Positions 1 through 11,473 of a stretch of 64,000 bases of DNA are shown one piece after another. Position 1 is the stretch's first letter. Every line of letters begins with the position of its first letter. The stretch spans positions 41,831,812-41,895,811 of the forward strand of contig NC_081553.1 of assembly GCF_963082655.1 (NCBI RefSeq), in the 5' to 3' direction. Source of the stretch: Stomoxys calcitrans (Eukaryota > Arthropoda > Insecta > Diptera > Muscidae). A program made the position numbers and the translations under genes. The notes below the pieces were generated by a model. That model did no database searches. It was given only the letters and a program-made list of their open reading frames with translations, and was not told the origin of the DNA.

Positions 1-417
1 CCCCTCTCTCAATGGAGAACAAAAGAACTAAATTGTGGCTGCTGGAGGGATACAATCAACCCAGTCGTCACTCGCAGCTACTCACAGTCAAAACTTTGTT
101 TTGTGTGACTAGTTTTATTTGTTTCGCTTCGTTTCGTTGCCTTGCTTTGCTTTTGCTTTTGTTGCAAAATAGATGTGAAGGAAGAAAATTTATGCATATT
201 CACATTCATAGACAAAGCATCGAGAAGAGCCTTTGCAATAGCCGTAACCATACCATACGTAACCATAACAATATTCACATGAGTAAAGCTTCTTCCATGT
301 CCTTACCTCTTTCCTCTCACTCTTCAACTCTCGCTAATATGTATTTCGATACTTTCGCTATACTCATGAGTATCCTGAGAGTTGAGGAGTGGTTGTAGTA
401 GTAGTAAGCATACAATG
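1..417. other. Sequence without recognised gene
   Basis: AT-rich DNA. A 128-codon frame on the + strand (12-398) and shorter frames on the other strand are present, but none shows a recognisable motif. I see no gene. Confidence 0.6.
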
Positions 418-1322
418 CAAAGCATTGTTGAGGAAGTAAAGAGACAAAAAAAAATAAAAACTTTGCTGAAATGTATCAAATAGACTCCTTTTCGCTGTTT
501 GGAAGAACCAGCAATAAACTTAGATAGAAAAAAGTTCTCTAAACGAAAATATTTTTCTTTAATTTTATTCAAAGTGGTATTTAAAGGAAGAAAATATTTT
601 TTTTTTCAGTTTGAAGCATAGTGCTTAGAAATGGTCTATGGACTCCTTTCTAGATTACTTTGAACCAATACTTTTCCAAGGATCTAAAGCAGACAAAAAC
701 AACTTTTTAAATGGAAGTAATGAGAATAAGTGTTAACAATGATATCATATATCGCATAAATCTGCGATATTAATATATGACAGGTATAAAAACAGTATGA
801 CAGGAATATACCAAATGACCCCTGCCTAGATTACCAGGGACCAGTTTCTTAAAACTTTAACTTGACAATACAAAGCATTGTTGAGGAAGTAAAGAGACAA
901 AAAAAACTAAAAACTTTGCTGAAATGTATCAAATATACTCCTTTTTGCTGTTTGGAAGAACCAGCAATAAACTTAGATAGAAAAAAGTTTTCTAAACGAA
1001 AATATTTTTCTTTCATTTTATTCAAAGTGGTATTTAAAGAAAGAAAATATTTTTTTTTTCCAGTTTGATGCATAGTGCTTAGAAATGGTCTATGGACTCC
1101 TTTCTAGATTACTTTGAACCAATACTTTTCCAAGGATCTAAAGCAGACAAAAACAACTTTTTAAATGGAAGTAATGAGAATAAGTGTCAACAATGATATC
1201 ATATATCGCATAAGTCTGCTATATTAAAATATGACAGATATAAAAACAGTATGACAGGAATATACCAATTGACCCCTGCCTAGATTACCAGGGACCAGTT
1301 TCTTAAAACTTAAACTTGACAA
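418..1322. repeat. Tandem duplication, two ~453-bp units
   Basis: Unit 1 (418-870) and unit 2 (871-1322) are near-identical direct repeats. Both begin CAAAGCATTGTTGAGGAAGT and end with AAACTTGACAA. Differences are scattered single bases and small indels, so the duplication is fairly recent. Each unit holds a short palindrome around ATATCGC...GCGATAT (about 752-773), decayed in unit 2. Small frames on both strands cross the units; they are duplicated with the DNA and show no known domain. Confidence 0.9.
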
Positions 1323-2322
1323 CATTATTTGGCTAGTTTTGCTTTTGTCCTCCTTTTTCAACTCATACCTATTCCTACAATTGTTTGCTGGGATAATAAA
1401 ATATACACTTTGTGCCTTTTTTGCACTTGGTGAATTGAGACTGTTGTGTTACTTTTTTCTTCTCTACTCAACTCAAAACTACGACAACATATAGTCGCAA
1501 ACGAGAGCGCAGAAAAAAATAAGATTTATGGGACAACAACAAACAAAGAATAAACGACTATGAAGCTACAGAAGGGACAAAAAATCCAAACGGCTGTCAC
1601 AGGATAAAACGAACATACACACACACACACACAAGTACGAGTGCATATACACACTCCAATAAAAAATCAACAAAGCGGGAAAAATGGAACATAAAAAGGC
1701 TTATCAATGCCAATCGAATAATTCTTTTGGGTTCTATGCTGCTGCCACGGTTGCTGCGTATGCGAATTGTTTATTGGATAGAAAAAAAGATTTATTTTCC
1801 TTGCTGTCAAGGATTTAAGCAAAAAAAGACGCATAGAAGTTTAATGGCCTGTGTTTTTTTTTTTTTTTTTTTGAGCTATTTGTATAGATTGTATGAAAAG
1901 GACCCATATTAAGGATATTTTTTTTCTGCTTTTGACATTGGCACGTTTTTGTGTTTATTCAAATTATATGAATTTACTTTCCCTGCACGTCATAAAATAC
2001 AAAATCATGACCTTTGATTGTACGAGAAAACATGTGGGGGAGATGATTTTGTTTAGTTCTTTCTTTTTCCGGAAAAGCTTATGGAAATTGTGATGTCAAT
2101 ATTATGCTAAAGAAAATTGTATATAAAATGTTTTATGAAATTTTGTGGGCTAGTGACATGTGCTTAATTTTTTATCAGCTGTAAAAACACCAATTTTTTG
2201 GCCATATAATGACATCACAAAAAAAATAAGTAGCAAAACAAAATGTGATTAGAAAAGAGTAGGAAAAAATCTTAGGATATTCTAGTTAAGTGACCTATCT
2301 ACAACTTAAAGACAAATTAGTA
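1323..2322. other. Non-coding, low-complexity tracts
   Basis: No gene recognised. Contains a (CA)n microsatellite at about 1616-1633 and a T run of about 18 near 1855-1873. Confidence 0.6.
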
Positions 2323-3415
2323 TTCATAAGGATAACACAACAGGTTCGGAGAACATATTGCATTGGCATAGGTGGAGTAATGGGGACCCTCTAGGGCACT
2401 GGAGACTATTCTAGATATTCGACCCATAGAGATTAAGTATGATGCAACCACTACCACTATGAGACATAAGGCGATGCGAAAATGGATAGAGGATATGAGC
2501 AGGTCACTCCTTCGCGGTAAAAATCGAGGCGACGATAGGAAACCTGGAAAGATAAGAAGAAGTTTCCGATGGGATACCTGAGATGAGGTCGAGAGCGAGG
2601 CACTGCTACCAGAAGCACAGTCGTCTGGTATTGCCAAATGGGAGATCATTCTTTACAGAGGGATCAAAGCTCGAGGACAGAGTGGGTGTGGGGCTGTACA
2701 TTGAGGATCCAGGGCCTGAGATCTGTTTTCGACTGCCAGACCATAATACGAACCTGCAGGCCGAAATCCGGGGAGGACGTCGAATGTGAACATCTTTACG
2801 GACAGTAAAGTGGTCATCAAGGCAAAAACAACCTGGTCCCTAAGGTCACGAACATTCTTGGAGTGTAAGAAGATACGCCTTCTTTGAGTATGGCACAATC
2901 CGCATCGTTTGGGTGCGGGTCATTGCGGAGTAAGGGGAATTGGAAGAGCAGACGATTTAGCAATAATGAAACAGAGGACTGCAATCAATAAACTTGGTCA
3001 ACCCGAAGTCTTTCGGGTAAACGCAGTCCGAGTTAAGGGCATGGTCGATGAACGCACGTAACACTGTGGGACAGGGAAGTGGTCGTCGTAAATCGTATGG
3101 GGAAATCCGAATCGTGAGAAGACGCGGCTATTGCTGAAAGGAACAATGAAGGAGGTCAGTATGGCTTTCGGTATCATAACGGAAAACATAGGACTACGAG
3201 CTCATTTATGCAAAATCGGTGCGTTAAGTGATAGCATTTGGGAAGATGACGAGACGTTGGAGCATTTCCTTTGTCGTTGCCTATCTTTCGTGGCTAACGG
3301 ACATCAGCACATAAGTGAACCAACCAACTTAGGTGTGTGGTATAGAAAACAATTAAGTATTTTGTAAAAGGCACGGAATTCCTGACATACATTTTCTTTT
3401 TCGAGATTACTTTTA
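2323..3415 (+). pseudogene. LINE-X fragment a: post-RT, RNase H and zinc-knuckle remnants
   Basis: Decayed 3' half of ORF2 of a non-LTR retrotransposon. About 2325-2600 aligns by eye with the post-RT region of the copy near 49290-49560 (shared CAGGTTC.GAGAACAT and GGGCACTGG.GACTATTCTAGA). Residues FTEGSKLEDRVGVGLYIE (about 2650-2705) are the start of an RNase H fold (canonical YTDGSK), here with D replaced by E. About 3131-3367 encodes the C-terminal HLCKIGALSDS...DDETLEHFLCRC segment typical of R1/LOA/Jockey-type elements. Several frameshifts and stops make it non-functional. The remnant stops where a family A repeat begins. Confidence 0.85.
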
Positions 3416-4090
3416 TGGGGATGGGGGTATACCCCATCCTATGGTGGAGGTTATAAAATTTCATCATTCCATTTGTAACTCCTCTAGCCAAGTCCGTAGG
3501 TCTATCTGTCAAAAGCACGCTAACTTTAAAAGGATTAAAGCTAGGCTCCTAAAACTTTACACAAGTACTTCTTATTAGTGTAGGACGGTTGGTATTGTAA
3601 ATGGGCCAAATCGGTAAATGTGTGATATAGCTGCCATATAAACCTATCTAGGGTCTTGACTTCTTGAGCTTCTAGAGGGGACAGTTCGTATTCGATTTGG
3701 CTGCAATTTAGCATGAAGTCTTTTGTTATGACTTCCAATAATTGTACTATGTATGGTCTAAATCAGTCCATAAACTGATATAAAAACCGATCTCCCAATT
3801 AGACTACTTGAGCTTCTAAAGGGCGCAATTCTTATTTGATTACTCTGAAATTTTGCGTGAGGTGTTTTGTTGTGACTTCCAACAACCATGCCTAGTTTGG
3901 TCTAAATTAGTCCATAACCTGATATAGCTTCCATATAAACCGATCTCCCGATAAGACTTCTTGAGCTTCTAGAGGGCGCAATTCTTATCCGATTTGGCTG
4001 AAATTTTGCATATGTCGTTTTGGTATGACTTCCAACAACTGTACCTAGTATTATCTAAATCAGTTCACAACCTGATTAAAATTCTTATTA
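3416..4090 (-). repeat. Family A modular repeat, truncated
   Basis: Four degenerate ~152-bp modules on the minus strand, recognised by GACTTCTTGAGCTTCTAGAG, GATTTGGCTGAAATTTTGCA and TGACTTCCAACAACTGT. The terminal segment at about 3416-3455 (GGGGTATACCCCATCCTATGGTGGAGG) looks inverted relative to other copies, as if the end hairpin flipped. The element's 5' end is missing. Confidence 0.8.
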
Positions 4091-5530
4091 TATAATATAA
4101 TTTTCATAAAATATATCATAGAAATTTTAGTTTCATAGAAACACTGATTCAACATCATTTTTGTTGACTTTCATTAAAGAAAATTCTAAATATTGTTTTC
4201 CCAGAATGTTGTTGGAAACGACTTTTATAGAGATTTATCACCGAAATTGGTTTACATACGAAAAGATTAAATGTCTTCAAAAAATTTTTATGGAACTAAG
4301 TTGATTCCTACTGTCCCCTACTACTAGGCGGTTAAAGCAAATCATATTGTTCACCTTTCACCTTTCTCCCTTACGTGTTTGTGTTAATCTTCCTAAAATT
4401 TTGTAAAACAAATATCTACACTCGAAACAAAAAACGCCAAACACCAAAGGCGTCATTTCCAAGTGCCCCATCGACATCTCAATGGTGGACAATTGGTAAC
4501 ATATTACACAAGTGGTATCAGATCACCACTTATTGCGTATTAAAATGCCTTTGATCTTTGACTATATACATGGAACAAGACAAAAATCTCAACCTCCAAA
4601 AAAACCCCCTCGTCCATAATCGAGCACTACAAAATGCGAGACCAAACAACCGCAACACATCAAAACCAACATTTCAAAAATGAAAAAAAGAAAAAAATTG
4701 AAGAAGAAAAGAATTCCAAACCAAAAGTTCGTGATAAAAGAAACATTTTCCTTTACAATGATGAATAAATACATCTCAAGTGGAAAGTGGAGGTAAAAAC
4801 TTCGCAGAGAGATGGGGAGTCTGGCAACAATGGAGTCTTCTACCCCTCCATCTACTCCTTGGTCTATCACAAAATCAAAAGTGAAGCTATTTTTTTTTCA
4901 ATGGAGAATGCTCTCCTTAAGCCCAGGGTTTGCGAGGGGACAAAATAGGAAAAGAAATACCTCCATACCCATAAATTTGGCCAATAAAAGGTGGCTAAAG
5001 ATTTTGGGTACCCATAAAAGCAACGATGACATGAAGTGTACTTGAGTTAAAAGAGGAAAATAACAATTTCTTTACAATTCGCAATGTTAACTCGTATGCC
5101 ATCCATGGAATGGAGCAGACACTTTGCAAATGTTGAAATATTCAGCAAACCACAATTCACCGCGCAGAAGAGGGAGGAGACGTTTTGATATTTGCAACAT
5201 TGAATTGTGTTAAGATTGTTATTTAAGAGAAATGAAGAAACAACTGTTGGGGCAGCGAATTTAACTTGTTGGCTGACTGACTTGCTACCGGTCTTAAATG
5301 CTACCAAAGGGTCAGAACAAAATTACAATTGCACAACAATGAGAATGCGAATGGATGGATGGATGTTTAATGCTACTGCAAATAGGCGGATGGTATGAAA
5401 AGTGCGGGAAGAGCTAGTAAGCAAATATTTACATGGGGCAAAAGCAAACACAAGACTTTAGAAAATAAGCTGTGTCTGCTGATGAAGAAGGCGATGATAC
5501 ATACAGCTAGTGCTAATAGAAAAAAAAAGT
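4091..5530. other. Sequence without recognised gene
   Basis: AT-rich, with ORFs under 95 codons on both strands (for example 4589-4870 minus, hydrophobic). No domains or splice-consistent gene recognised. Confidence 0.55.
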
Positions 5531-6033
5531 AGATCTAATCTCATTTAACAATTTTTTTTTTGGGATTCTGATGTTCTAAGTGAGGTTAAGCTAGATTGGC
5601 AGTTTATTTTATAAACAGACTCACTTACGCTATTTTAGACCATTGTGATACGACAATAGTAGTCAGACCAGATCTTTGATCAAAATTGAACCCAAGACCC
5701 CCGCACGGTAATACGCTGCCAACTCGCTTACCGGGGTCTATCTCTATTCAAAAATCCTGTTCCCATTTCTACTTTCTCCTAGATCTTATCTCATTTAAAA
5801 ATTTTTTTTTTTTGGTATTCTGATGTTCTAGGTGAGGTTAGGCTACATTTTCAGTTTATTATCTAAACAGACACACACAATTTTAATCCATTGTGGTACC
5901 ACAGTAACGACTGACCAGGCCTCTGAAGAAAATCGAACCCACGACCACCGCACAAGTAATCCAAGCACGCTGCCAACTCGCCTACCGGGGTCCAACTCAA
6001 TTCCAAAATCCTGTTCCCATTTTTACTTTCTCT
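5531..6033 (-). repeat. Tandem pair of SINE2 copies (250-bp units)
   Basis: Unit 1 is 5531-5780 and unit 2 is 5781-6033. Both run AGATCT.ATCTCATTTA, poly(T), SINE2 body, then AAAATCCTGTTCCCATTT.TACTTTCTC. SINE2 lies on the minus strand. Its tRNA-like head (GGTAGGCGAGTTGGCAGCGTG, an A-box-like block, and a B-box-like GGGTTCGAT) is at 5975-5990 in unit 2, and its oligo(A) tail is the T run at the left. Because the flanks are duplicated too, the second copy arose by tandem duplication rather than by a second transposition. Confidence 0.85.
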
Positions 6034-6880
6034 CAAATTTCTCAACAGCTCTCGTTTCGTTTTTCCTCCACACCCGAGAAAAAAACTCACGACTAGACCA
6101 CATGATGAGATTTGTTGTGATGGCATTGCCGGGCGGGACGACGATAACGTCGTGATGTAAACCATGGTAAAAATTAACAGAAAACACCATGAATAAACAA
6201 AACGATCTCACTGAAGCAGACGCGATATGTAAGGCAAAAGCAATTAAATTGCACAAAATAACAACGACACCGACGAATGAGAGTGGAAAGTGGGGTTTGC
6301 TAACAAAAACAACATTTACAAAGGCCAGACACCAAAGAAACGACCATAAAAAAACCAACCGACACACACATACACAAAAAATGCAAACCAGTCAACAGTA
6401 GAATTGGTTTGGGGAAGATGTTGCATACATTTTTCAAACGATTTTAACGGTCGTCTCTGGCATGGCCAAACCAAACGAAGACAAACAAACAAAAAATTAT
6501 GCTAACAAATAGCGTCCACCGAGACTCACTCCGGTTGGAAATCAATAACCCCAGACACAAACTTCATTTGCAACTTCACAACACTAGTATGCTATGGAAA
6601 AAAACAGTATGTCTAAACTGACTGACAGACAGTCAAAATTCGAACAGCGAAATGTGAGATATATTTTTGACAAACAAATAACCCAGCAAACAAAATAACT
6701 CAAAAGTGTTAAGAGCCGGACATTACTTAAAAGAAATGTTTAGAGACAATGTCTCAAGTGTTGTTAAAATGAACTCGGAGTGTTTGGTTATTCAAGACAA
6801 ACATCTGAGATAAATGTGTTTAGGGAAATTGATATGGTGAACAAAAGGCAGAAGCACAGTGGGTTTACTCAAAAAATCGA
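6034..6880. other. Sequence without recognised gene
   Basis: A 114-codon minus frame (6023-6367) carries hydrophobic segments, but it has no recognised domain and overlaps a 70-codon + frame (6189-6401). I do not call it a gene. Confidence 0.5.
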
Positions 6881-7200
6881 CCTACATGTCCGTTTGGGGT
6901 GGAGTGGTCCCCCTGAAACTTGGTCCCAAATTGTAACATAAGTTTCGTATTTTACTTCCAATTATCTTTCATTTGATACCCATATTGCCCCAATTGGTAA
7001 ACATGTAATTTTTGGGCGGTTTTTGATGTTGGGCGGGCCCTTCGATACTTGGGGTCAAATTCTTATATGAAGATCATACTCTACTTTTAAATATCTTTCA
7101 CTTGATAGCTATATTGTCCTAATCGGTAAACATGTCCGTTTGGTTGGGTTTTGTGGTAGGGCGTCCCCCCACGGTCATTTGAGCTCAAAGTTTTATACCA
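6881..7200 (+). repeat. Family E modular repeat (two ~120-bp modules)
   Basis: Two direct modules share ATCTTTCA.TTGATA.C.ATATTG (about 6964 and 7085), AATTGGTAAACATGT / AATCGGTAAACATGT and a GGGCG-rich segment. The module is shorter than in families A-C. The pattern suggests a diverged interspersed repeat; no coding capacity is seen. Confidence 0.6.
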
Positions 7201-7202
7201 TT

Positions 7203-7445
7203 TGTTTTTGGGTTTCAGGGCCAGGCCCGAAGGGCAACGAATGATAGATGGTCACAAAGAGGGGGCTGTGAGCATTCCAAAAATATGTGGCCTCATCTAG
7301 ACTTGAAGAGGTCTAGAGGTCTTAATCATTGTGTCCGTCATGACAGGTCACTGTCTAATCGGAAAATATGCTGAAAGACTGAAGGTTGCAAGCAACGACT
7401 TTTGCAGAAGCTATGAGGACCTCGAAGAAGAAGAGACAATGGAAC
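7203..7445 (+). pseudogene. LINE-Y C-terminal fragment
   Basis: Encodes FQGQARRATNDRWSQ and then a CRSYEDLEEEETMEQF-like zinc-knuckle stretch. The DNA matches the minus-strand LINE-Y at about 16990-17215 (GGCCAGGCCCGAAGG.CAACGAATGATAGATG.TCACAAAGA, then CATGACAGGTCACTGTCTA). It is a short, frameshifted remnant of the same family. Confidence 0.85.
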
Positions 7446-7517
7446 AATTTGCAAATTTACTTAAAATTTAGCTATTTATAGAAAATTTCACAAAAATATG
7501 CAAAATTTTCAAATTTA

Positions 7518-7797
7518 CCCACTCCATTAATGAACAGGGGCAAACTTTTCACATACCAATTAGTGCTCTCCGATTAAGTTTTATGCTCAATGATAAGGGA
7601 CCTCCTTTTTATAGACGAGTCCGAACAGCGTGCTGCAGTGCGACACCTCCTTGGCGAGCAGATTTTACATAGCATAGTACCTCACAAATGTCGTCAGCAT
7701 TAGGAGGGGATAACCATCACTGAAATGATGTTCTGATGTTCTCGCCAGGATTCAGTGTCTAGGCGGACATGCTAACCTCTGCGCCACGGTGGCCTCG
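7518..7797 (-). repeat. SINE1 copy (tRNA-derived)
   Basis: Reads on the minus strand from GGCCACCGTGGCGCAGAGG (A-box region, about 7780-7797) through CCTGGCGAGA to the shared 3' body (GCCCCTGTTC). Most of the B-box (GGTTCGAATCC in other copies) is deleted, so internal Pol III promotion is unlikely. It sits inside the degenerate AT array. Confidence 0.85.
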
Positions 7798-7937
7798 CAG
7801 ATATATCCTACTAAGAGGGAATTTACTTAAAATTTCATATTTGTGGGAAATTTCCTAGACATTGATCGTTTCTAGGAAAATTCCCAGAAATTTTCTAGTT
7901 TTGTGAAAATTTCCGGAAATTTTGCTTTTGTTATTTA

Positions 7938-8040
7938 TGTGTAGGTTAGGTTAGGTTGAAAAGAGGCTGCAGATATTAATCCGCCCCATGCCACTATGGA
8001 CATACACCTAAGCCAGTAATCGGCTTGTGCGCTCAAAATG
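7938..8040 (-). repeat. LINE-X 3' end fragment
   Basis: Complement of the sequence near 50748-50832: CTGGCTTA.GTG.ATGTCCATA.TGGCATGG and the GGTTAGGTTGAAAAGAGG end. Only the 3' UTR remains, a typical 5'-truncated LINE insertion, here inside the AT array. Confidence 0.8.
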
Positions 8041-8430
8041 TTTATGGGTTAAATTACTTAAAATTTCCTATTTTTGGGAAATTTATGAGAAATTTTACGA
8101 AAATTGTTGAGTAAATTTTTCATTATTAAGAATTTTTCAATTTTTGTTTGTTTCTATTTTTCATGAAATTCTCATACGAATTTTCTATAAACGTCATAAT
8201 TTAGAAAATTTTCTGAAAGTTTTCAGGGATTTTTCCAATAATTTTGCTATTTATATTTTAGCAACAATTTTTGGGAAATTTATCTGGAAATTTTATTATT
8301 TATAGGAAATTTTTGCGAACTTTTATATAAATAATATCCCCAGAATTTTCTATCAAAAAACTATATTCCCAAAAAACTTTCTAATTATAAAAAATTTCCT
8401 CAAAAGTTTCTATTTTTAGTAATTTTTCCA

Positions 8431-9245
8431 AACATCACATTTCATTACCAACATTCCATTTCATTGAATTGCTTTTTATTTATGATGTTGACAATAAGCC
8501 ACCATGTTTGCTTAAACGTGGATATGCAAAACCACCAAAAAATCATGTTTACCAAAATCGCATAACCAAAACGCGGAGCCATAAAAACACTCAACATCAT
8601 GTTCTTTGGGGGCAAACAATTGTAAATAATCCACACAACAAGCAACAACATCCCATAAAAGCCACTCATTCCTCACAAAAGCTGTTATTTTTAATTGAGA
8701 TTTTGTAGCAAAAGGGGCATAACAATAACAACCAGCCAACCAACTAACCAACAAACCAACCAACCAGTCAGCAGAATCAACCACACAAACGAAATGTCCA
8801 TGATAATGGTTAAGACCCCGGCAAAATCGCTCTCTGAAATCGCGACAGAAGCAACCAAGTAAATCGTATATAAATGTTTTATGGCAAAAATTCACCGTTA
8901 TTTAGTTTTACGACTAATAATTAACGCTTCCAGCAATTCAAATAAACAAACCAAAAATGAAAAAAAAACGAAAAAATGCAACAACAAGTACAGCAATAAA
9001 AATTTCCAATTCAAAATCTTTGTTTTGAAAAAACAAAACGAGGGAGTGCGCCAAAGCGTAACCATATCCAGGCCATCGCCATACAAACAAAACCCCTGCA
9101 CTCACAATACACCAGGTTATACAGTCAATTAAACGATCCGGAACGTCACATCAGGTGAACAGTGGTTTGAATGAAGTGCACGTTAAGAAATTTTAAAAGC
9201 TAAGGATCGAGGGAAAACTTCCCTCATACACTCAACTAAAAGCAA
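8431..9245. other. Sequence without recognised gene
   Basis: A-rich DNA with CCAACCAACCAACTAACC-like tracts near 8738-8768. A 127-codon minus frame (8512-8895) and overlapping + frames show no recognisable domain. Confidence 0.5.
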
Positions 9246-9744
9246 CAACAAAAATGTTTGCTAAAACAAACAGCAAACATAGGGCTGCTCTATTTGCAAA
9301 CATTTCGGTGTGCTAAATCAGCAAAAAAGATCTGTTTTATGTACAAAAATTTGCTGAAAAAATGTTATGCTATTTTTATGTTCGCCTGTTACTTGTTTTG
9401 ATTACTTTAGCCATTCTTTTGACATTCTTTTAAAACTTTTGTTGTAAGAGGTGATTTTAGTTTGTGGAATATTACTGTAAAGAAACCACCCGATTCATCT
9501 ATTGGTATATATTTCGAAATCTGCCTAAACTCGCTCGCATTTTTGTTATTGCTCAACTAATAACCTTTGGGGTCTAAATTTAAAGAAAAAAAGACTATGG
9601 GAAGTAAACATTCAGTGGCGATTATAAACATCCACCGAGACACATATTTACATTTGTATTTTTTTCTTCTAACATCCCCTTCATAATTAAGCAGCATTCA
9701 TTTTTAGCAAACAAAACAAAAAAAACAGACTCATCAGCAGTCAG
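9246..9744 (+). repeat. Family D element, copy 1
   Basis: Matches 24640-25140 along its length (TGTTTGCTAAAACA, GAATATTACTGTAAAGAA, ATTCAGTGGCGATTATAAAC, CATCCCCTTCATAATTAAGC). The right end is truncated where family B begins. Copy 2 suggests it is a non-autonomous element with inverted ends. No ORF of note. Confidence 0.8.
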
Positions 9745-10596
9745 TCTATAAAAATTGAGATATTGAGTTGAAATTTGGCACAGACCCGTATTTCTTCTAT
9801 ACGCAGGTTAAGTTCTTGAATGGGACACATCGGACTATATTTGGATACAGCTGCCATATAGACCGATCTGGCTATTTAGGGTCTGAAGTCTATAACAGAC
9901 GCATTTATTACCCGATTTGACATAGTGAGTTTTATTAGGCCCGCCGATATCCGAACCAAAAATGGTTCAGATCGGAAAATATTTGGATATAGCTGCCATA
10001 TAGACCTATCGGACGATTTTGAGTCTTAGGCCTATAACAGGCGCATTTATTACCCGACTTCGTTAAAATTTGGAACAGTCATTTTTATAAAGACTTCCAA
10101 CGTCTGTCTCGAATATGGTCAAGATCGGGCTATATTTAGATATAGCTGCCATAGAGACCAATCTTCAGCTTTAGTGCCTAAAGATCATAAAAGGCGCATT
10201 TATTCTATGACTTTGCTGAAATTTGAAACAGTGGTTTGCACTAGGGGCCTCGACATCCGATCCGAATATGATGTATAGCGGACTATATTTAGAACGATAT
10301 GCCGATTAAGGGTCTTAAACCTATAACAGGCGCATTTATTACCCGATTTTGCTGAAACTCAGAACAGTGAGTTTTATTAGGCCCATCGATATCCGAACCA
10401 TAAATGGTGCAGATCGGAACATATTTGGATATAGCTGTCATATAGACCGATCTGCCTATTTTGGGTCTTAGGCCTATAACAGGCGCATTTTCCACCCGAC
10501 TTCGCCGAAATTTAGAGCAGTGAGTTGTATTAAGACTCCCAACATATGTCCCGAAAATGGTCCAGACCAGGCTATATTTAGATAGCTGCCATAGAG

Positions 10597-11083
10597 GCCA
10601 CCGTAGCGCAGAGGTTAGTATGTCCGCCTATGACGTTGAACGCCTGGGTTCGAATCCCGGCGAGACCATCATAAAATTTTCAGCGGTGGCTATACCCTCC
10701 TATACCCTAATGGCGACATTTGTGAGGTACTATGCCATGTAAAAAGAACCCCTGTAACCGTAGCCGAATTGGTAGCGTGCTTTAATTACCAGTGCAGGGG
10801 TCATGGGATCGAATTCCGCCAGAAGCCTTGGTCTGTCGCTACTGTGGTATCACAATGGACTTAAAATTGTCTAAGTGAGTCTATAAAGAACTCTTATCTT
10901 ACCTAACCTAACCAAAAAAAAACTCTCTTCAAAAGAGGTGTTGCACTGCTGCACGCCTTTCGGACTCGGCTGTAAAAAGGAGACCCCTTATCATTGAGCT
11001 TAAAACTTGAATCGGTCAGCAATCGGTGATATGTGAGAACTTTGGAATGGAATGTTCATGGGCAAATTTGCATTTTGCAATTT
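10597..11083 (+). repeat. SINE1 copy interrupted by SINE2
   Basis: tRNA-derived SINE. The A-box region is GTAGCGCAGAGGTTAGTATG (about 10604-10623) and the B-box GGGTTCGAATCC is near 10647. It is flanked by CCATAGAG on both sides. Between CATGTAAAA (about 10745) and CTCTCTTCAAAAGAGG (about 10923) it is split by a SINE2. Its tRNA-like head resembles the active type, but the split would disrupt the transcript body. Confidence 0.9.
10746..10919 (+). repeat. SINE2 nested in SINE1
   Basis: Head CCGTAGCCGAATTGGTAGCG (A-box-like) and GGGATCGAATTCC (B-box-like), then the body TCTGTCGCTACTGTGGTATC, then a tail CTAAGTGAGTCT...TCTTACCTAACCTAACC with oligo(A). Short A-rich target duplications are probable but ambiguous. 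The tail resembles the 3' end of LINE-Y (about 16763-16835, minus strand), so LINE-Y or a relative may supply its retrotransposition machinery. Confidence 0.85.
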
Positions 11084-11473
11084 CCATAGAGCTTTGGGGC
11101 CTGAATACCATAAAAGGCCCCCCATTTATTTTCCGATGAATAATCTGAAAGAGTGGGGTGCTTTAAGACTCTTGCCATCCAACCCAATATGGTCCAAATC
11201 GGACTATATTTAGATATAGCTGTCATATAGATCAATCATCCGAATTAGAGCTTAATCACATTAACCGCACACATATTACCCGATTTCGCTGAAATTTCGA
11301 ACTGTTATTTGTATAGAACTTCTCGGCACCTGAACCAAATATGATTGAGATCGGACTATATTTGGATATTAATATGGATATAGCAAGGTAAGAATAAATT
11401 TGGATAATAAATATATCCATGGTGGTGGGTATCAAAAGTTCGGCACGGACGAACTTATTGCGTTTTTACTTGT

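Larger units (their letters stand above)
7446..8430. repeat. Degenerate AT-rich array (AAATTTTCTATTTATAGGAA type)
   Basis: Loose repetition of a motif like GAAATTTCCCAGAAATTTTC / TATTTATAGGAAATTT, with irregular spacing of some 30-45 bp. The same type of array occurs at 47-51 kb. It is interrupted by a minus-strand SINE1 (about 7518-7797) and a LINE-X 3' end (about 7938-8040). No coding content. Confidence 0.7.
9745..11473 (-). repeat. Family B modular repeat with nested SINEs
   Basis: Minus-strand copy. The element's first end (AAGTAAAAACGCAATAAGTT) lies at about 11450-11473. Modules of ~150 bp carry GATATAGCTGCCATATAGAC, GGCCTATAACAGGCGCATTT and TTACCCGATTTCGCTGAAA. A SINE1 interrupts the element at 10597-11083, flanked by an 8-bp duplication CCATAGAG (10589-10596 and 11084-11091). 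The element lies directly against the family A element that follows. Confidence 0.85.

Noticed and set aside
12..398. 128-codon frame on the + strand at the window start
   Set aside because: No domain, low-complexity composition, overlaps frames on the other strand; likely chance.
7446..8430. CRISPR-like or regular repeat array
   Set aside because: Spacing and sequence are irregular, the composition is AT-rich and the genome is eukaryotic; it is a degenerate array.
10604..10670. tRNA gene
   Set aside because: A-box and B-box are present, but no cloverleaf acceptor pairing was seen and the sequence recurs as the head of SINE1 with a common body.
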